Notes under the pieces: generated by a model | Told to the model about the DNA's origin: nothing | The model's input: the letters and a program-made list of their open reading frames with translations, nothing else | The model's database searches: none | Assembly: GCA_022266195.1 (NCBI GenBank) | Contig: WHVY01000004.1 | Span: 9,317,501-9,381,500 of the forward strand | DNA length: 64,000 nt | Source of the DNA: Tetranychus cinnabarinus | Taxonomy: Eukaryota > Arthropoda > Arachnida > Trombidiformes > Tetranychidae | Reading direction: 5' to 3' | Program-made: the position numbers and the translations under genes | Part shown: in pieces, positions 59,036 to 64,000 of the stretch | How positions within the stretch are numbered: the first letter of the stretch is position 1 | How the letters are laid out: each line of letters begins with the position of its first letter

Positions 59036-59397
59036 GGTAAACCTTATTTATGTAATGTTGGGCTAAAGTAGTATGACTACAAAGTAGACTACTGATAAGA
59101 GAAAAACTTATATTCAAAGTTTTAAGTAATCTTAACTGAAGTTATAATTAAAAAGAAATAAAGTGTATGGGTAAACAAAGTATAAGGACTACAAGGGATA
59201 CAGATTGTAATCAGTGAAAGGGGCCAAAATCATTACTACTCGTTATCGGTTTTGAGATAAGGCTTTCATCCTCGACCATCTAGGAGTTTTCTTTACTCAC
59301 TCGATTTAACTGATTGTTTTTGTTTTTTTTTTGTTTTATGTTTGCAGTGAGCATTTTTTTTCTCAATCGTGCTGGACCACGACCAGCTTCTTTCCAG
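59036..59397. other. Non-coding junction between minisatellite and copy B
   Basis: AT-rich DNA. A T-rich tract and TTTCCAG at 59391-59397 could be the splice acceptor for copy B. Confidence 0.4.
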
Positions 59398-60352
59398 ATG
59401 GATTCAGAATCTTCCAGTGAATCTTCGGACGCTGGAGATCCAGATTGGAACCCCTCGGCAAAGCCAGTTGTTCCTGGCCGTTACAACCGTAGGCCAGTTA
59501 GGAGAAATGTTGCTCGAGCCAATGGCGCAAACTTTCAAATCAGGATGTATCAAATGGAAGTACGAGAACAAACCCAGTTGTCTAGGCCTTAAATCCGTGT
59601 GTAGTTTTGGCAAGACTACCGAGTCCCCCTTTATCTTCGTCATCATCCTCGGAGTCTTCCTCTTCTTCTTCATTCTCGTCATCCGAGACTTCTGAAGATG
59701 TTGAGATTATCTCCGCTCTCAAGGCATGAGTCTCATCCCGAATGCATGGTCGGAAAGCTACACCGCTAAGAGACAGGATGGACTCGATCCCATTACCAGT
59801 CCCTTCTCCAGGCCGTCCTTTGATGATTTGTCCCCTTCCTGGACTACCAAAGAGGAAGTCAAAGAGCGACACCATCATTGAACGGGTTTCAAACGGACCA
59901 GTGGCTGGGCCTTCCGGGACTTCTGGAAAGTCCAATAGTAGCAACAATCTGGTTCTCCTGGTCTGGTGCAGAGAAAGAGGCTAAAGGAACCCGAGGAACT
60001 CTTTGCCCCTGACATTGACCTGAGCCTTGACTTGACAGCGAAATTCGAAAAATTAGTGAGAGAGCGACGTAAAACAAAAAAGGTATCGAAACTAGTAAAT
60101 GGTAAGATCTATTGTAAGTTTTGCAACTACGGAGCTCCATGTCATTCTAAGCGTTGGCGAAATATTTACCGACACTTGGCTCCCAACCACTTTCAAGAAA
60201 AAGTCCTCTAGAAGTGCTGACTGCTGCTGAGAAGGCTCTTTATGATGAAAAACGGGTCAATAAATCTCGGAAGTTCAAAGAGCCGAAGTCAAAGGCGTTT
60301 GTGCCAAGTCTTCTGACTCAGAATGAATTAGATTTCTTTCCATTTTTGTTTG
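59398..60352 (+). pseudogene. Decayed zinc-finger/TE-like coding sequence, copy B
   Basis: Three frames must be joined to read it. 59398-59591: a Ser/Asp-rich N-terminus starting MDSESSSESSD, then RRNVARANGANF. A one-base loss near 59571 breaks the frame. 59600-59985: an acidic Ser-rich stretch, ATPLRDRMDSIPLP and GLPKRKSKS, with a TGA near 59727. 59966-60211: a basic region and a single zinc-finger-like motif (YCKFCNYGAPCHSKRW, HLAPNH). The last part continues in another frame from 60212 (AAEKALYDEKR). The acidic N-terminus plus lone finger suggest a mobile-element or regulatory protein, but I do not recognise it. As it stands it is broken. Confidence 0.55.
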
Positions 60353-60429
60353 AAAAGAGCGCTTTGGCTCAGGTCACTTGTTTATATCCAATAATATGTT
60401 TCGCCTTTAAGACCAAACTTTTTGAATTT

Positions 60430-60730
60430 TTGTTATTTTACTTAAATAATGCTAATCGACGTGTGATGTCTTTTTACAACCAAAAAGCGTAATACAACAT
60501 TTCACTAATTGCTATGATTTATCATGCTATCTGACTTAATAAATTGCTTATCAACTTTTATTCATAGTTTCGTTCCTAATTCGATTATAAGATACTCTGC
60601 ACGAAACGATATCTCCAGTGTAAATATTCGTAATGGTGAGCGCTTTCATCTTAAATATTAAGTTTCTTATGAGCATTCTATTTCCAAACGTATAAGTATG
60701 CGTTATGAGCTAGTAGAAGATCTTTGAGAT
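60430..60730 (+). pseudogene. RDFC-family pseudogene (exons 3-4)
   Basis: The end of exon 3 (codons for VMSFYNQKA, with donor GTAAT at 60490) and the first half of exon 4 (from about 60569: RNGERFHLKY, stop, then EHSISKRISMRYELVE) match the family. An in-frame TAA near 60660 and loss of the RDFC half make it non-functional. It is joined upstream to copy B by the dispersed repeat shared with 24081-24112. Confidence 0.7.
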
Positions 60731-61103
60731 CATCATGTTCACGAAGAAAAGACAATATTTTGATAATTTCGGTTTCATAAATAAAGATAGTTTGTCATTC
60801 TGAAACACCATCGCAATAGATAACAATACGCTCGCGTAAACGGTCATTTTAAAACAATGAATTGAGAAAACGGTAAATAAACATTAATAATGATAAAACT
60901 TACCTTCAAAAAGTTTGTAAAATTCGAAGAAATTCATCCTCAAACTTGAGAAAACCATGAATTTGATTTTGCGTTTGTGCTACAAACAAAAGCTTTAATA
61001 GTACCATATCTTTTAGATGTGTCTTAATAAGTATTGAAACCGAACAACATATGAGCCTGTTACAAATGAAGCACATTAAACTGACCAATAAACCCTTAAT
61101 AAC

Positions 61104-61370
61104 TAGGTTTAAAATTTGATATAATTTGGCCTGGACTTCCAGGAGTCGCAATGAAATTTGTATATTTAAATGGTATTCCAGAGATCGAAGCAAGCTCAAG
61201 TACAATTCAAGAAAAGAAATCGAGAGAATCATAGTTAATGATTTGATAATATAATCAAATGATTCTGCTTACTTGTTTGAAAAATTGTTGTGGCTCATAA
61301 CACTGTCTTTCCTGTGACCATTCAATAACAAAGTCATAATAGACATCAGCTAGTTTCACTTTACATTTAA
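61104..61370 (-). pseudogene. Divergent RDFC-family member, exons 2-3
   Basis: Exon 2 at 61273-61370 is exactly 98 bases, with acceptor TTCTAG and donor GTAAGC, and encodes KVKLADVYYDFVIEW with an FFKQ end, clearly the same module as in the RDFC genes but strongly diverged. Exon 3 begins at 61194 (LASISGIPFKYTNF). After that the frame reaches a stop near 61097 and no RDFC exon is recognisable, so it is either a pseudogene or a truncated relative. Exon 1 was not found. Confidence 0.5.
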
Positions 61371-64000
61371 CTAGAATAAATGCGAAAGATTAAATAGTCA
61401 ATAGGTAAATAGGAAGCTGAACTTGTTCCGAGATTTTCAATATTTTTCTCCATTCCTTCAGAAGATATAATAATTAATATTAATAGTTGATTTGAACAAC
61501 AAAACTTCTTAGATGCATACAAGATGTTAACGTAACAAAGTACCAAAAGCTTTGGCCTCAATTTAACAGAATGGTCCGAAAAGAAACACTTTTTTCAAAT
61601 GCAAAAAAACAAACAAAATAATGCTGATGCAAATATTAATGCAAAAATAATATAAAATTTGCTGTTTTCCAACAAATAGACAAATATACATATTCTTATG
61701 AGTTGATTTAATAGTTAAACTGTCGCATCTGAGGTAAATTGAACACATCAACTAAGGTTATTTAAACTAAAGAGTTAGTCTGAGCTTGTTTCTTTCCTTA
61801 CTATTATACGTATAACGTGTATATGCATGTCTCGATTTATTAATTTATTTATTTAATAGTAAATTTTTTCCAAGATATTCAATGAACATAATGCAATTGT
61901 TTATAAAAATGATCAACAATTGAGTGTCAAGAAAAATTGACATCAATCGAAAGCTTGAATTTTAATTTATCACTGAAAAAATCTGCAAAAGGGAAAAAAG
62001 CCGATCGAAGTTACAACCTTTGTTCAACTCTTGTGATTACAGAATGTTGAATTGATATTTTGTCGATATTGATTTTCAACGTTGGTCTATGTAGACACCT
62101 TGAAATGCTAAGGTTAAGGATTGCTCTTTGTTCAAAGTTATGCCGAATCATCCAAGTGAATCAAATTCACCTTTTAATGGTAAAGAAGTGAAAGCTAAAT
62201 TGATTAAAGTCTGTGCGAAAACGTATTTACTTTTAATTTTCCTGGGAAATACCATTAACTTCTCATCAGATTAATCATAAATGGATACTTTTATCAGAGA
62301 TTGAGATAATTTTTAGGCTCAGTAAGTTCGGACAATGGGATCACTTTATTTAAACGGCCAACTAGTTGAAAAGTCACTATTGTTGGCCTTTAAGGGTTAA
62401 TATCTTGAAATACGAAGCTCATGGATTTGAAATGGGATAATAGTTTTAAATGTTTCATCAATTGACAATCAATTGGTTGGATTTTTAAGGTTATTAAAGG
62501 TTATGACTTGATGCCATCAAAATTGCTTGAAGTTTCACAATGAGATAAACTCTTTATATTGAAGTGAATAAGGTTAAATTGCTTTTAAATAGTAAATGGC
62601 AATCAATAACTCTTGTTGTTGTTGGTTAGTGTTTCCGTTTAGTGTTGATGTTAACCATTTCTGGTTGTTTAATCAATTCATTTCAATGATCACAGTGCAA
62701 TATTTGAAACACTAATTGATATTATAGTTTATCAAAATGATTTTTGATTAAATTATAAAATGATCTGCACTCCTTATTGGGTCAATAGTTGCTCTTTAAC
62801 TAATGCAAATGGGTTTGATTTTTCAAAATGAGATCCTTTTCAACTATAAAAGAAAGAGATGGAAAGGAGAAATGGAAAGTTCATTTTAGGTAAAGATGTG
62901 AGAGAAATGATAATGAAGGTGAAAAATTTCATTTTTTGTTTATCATTTCGAATATAAATATATTCTGTTTACTTCGCACTGAATAAATGAATGAATAATA
63001 TCATTTCCTGCTCCTTCATCATCCTGATTAAACTATTGTAATTGATAGAGAGAGAAGATTAATTTACAGAGAGAAAGAGAAGGCAAAAAGAATGGGGAAA
63101 ATGAGTTGAAAAACAAAGCACTTTTGGTTCACAGGGAGATGGAAAAAAGCTGAGCTTGAATGAAGACGATATGAAATCAGAATACAGGGTAAAGAAAGAA
63201 GGAGAGGAAGTTTAAGAAGACAGAAGATTCAGTCAAAATGAAAGGTACAATAAAACAGAACATGATGAATTTGAAAGAGATAAATGGTGAAAAGGAAAGT
63301 GTTGTTGAAGCAGATTGGGTTAACAGAAGAGATTGTTGTGGTTTTTGTCCTGTTCAATTGTTCTCATCCAGAATCATTGTAACGTTACCTGTCAATATTG
63401 CCTTTCTATTAACATGATTGTTGATGAAAGGAAGAAAGTGTTGATGATGAACAAGAGAAAAAAAGAAAGTAAAAATGATGATCAAAAAGTTATTATCATT
63501 TTACAAGGTAAAAGGTAAAAAAAATAATGTTTATTGAATGCTATTATTATGATGTTTAATGAAGCCTGCAGATGGCGTAAGATTTAAAATTAATGTGAGT
63601 GAGAGAGGGAGAGGGAGAGAGAAATATAATGTTTGATAATTTCTCAAGTTTTTTGTTATTTCATTTTATTCTCTGGATAAAATATAATTCTGTGTTTTTT
63701 TTCATTCACTTAGGTACTGATGACTTCAGTAACTTTACGAGGATTATTTGATTGCTTCATCATTTGGTAATAAACATTCAGTGTTTTATCAGTGTTACTT
63801 TTCCAGATGATAACTTAACTGTCTCAAGATGTCATACCATCGATTGTAAGCTTTCCCACCCTTAACTCTCTCTACCATATTTTTTCCCTCTCCGGTTTTC
63901 CAAATCTGTGTATCTTTACCTTGTTAATTATCCTTTTTTCCTTCACCTTATTTGGTTTCTCTATTCCTCATATCATAAACATCCACATCGGCTAAATTAG
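61371..64000. other. Terminal gene-poor region
   Basis: 2.6 kb with AT-rich sequence, a GAGA-rich tract near 63600-63620, and no recognisable protein. A 39-base segment at 63807-63845 bounded by TTCCAG and GTAAGC could be a small exon of a gene continuing to the right, but nothing else supports it. Confidence 0.45.

Overview
The window is AT-rich animal nuclear DNA with compact, intron-poor genes and short introns of about 50 to 150 bases with plain GT-AG junctions. The recognisable proteins (DNA primase small subunit, SIN3, ORC2, SCOC, a PAQR receptor, GPN3, SLC20/PiT, XPNPEP3) are all metazoan. Gene density, base composition and intron size suggest an arthropod, perhaps an acariform mite; that identification is inference, because nothing in the window is diagnostic of a species.

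Layout. 1-3090: tandem copies of a four-exon gene family that I do not recognise, with a possible ubiquitin-like N-terminus, called here the RDFC family. 3.1-12.6 kb: gene-poor DNA. 12.6-19.4 kb: PRIM1 (minus) head to head with SIN3 (plus). 19.8-36.2 kb: a rearranged region holding an inverted duplication. The left arm (20258-23036) keeps intact ORC2 but broken SCOC and PAQR copies. The right arm (31797-36225) keeps intact SCOC (two copies) and PAQR but only the first third of ORC2. Between the arms lie a 560-base tandem array, pseudogene fragments, a small secreted-protein gene, an RDFC-family gene whose third intron carries a pogo-like MITE containing a tRNA-Ser-derived SINE, and a second MITE with long terminal inverted repeats.

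36.1-51.7 kb: minus-strand genes for a C2H2 zinc-finger protein, GPN3, a cysteine-rich secreted protein, the phosphate transporter SLC20/PiT and, after a 4 kb gap, mitochondrial XPNPEP3. 53.0-60.4 kb: a minisatellite of about 5.4 kb with a 26-base unit (itself a dimer of two 13-base halves), flanked by two decayed copies of a zinc-finger-like, possibly transposon-derived coding sequence. 60.4-61.4 kb: two more decayed or divergent RDFC-family members. The rest to 64 kb shows no convincing gene.

The housekeeping genes are independent units in replication (PRIM1, ORC2), transcription (SIN3, GPN3), trafficking (SCOC, PAQR) and transport or proteolysis (SLC20, XPNPEP3). The noteworthy biology is the complementary decay of the inverted duplication, the expansion and scrambling of the RDFC family together with a GC-rich antisense family (family Y), and the young minisatellite. 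Exon boundaries were placed by hand from GT-AG signals, reading-frame continuity and comparison between paralogues; no search was run.
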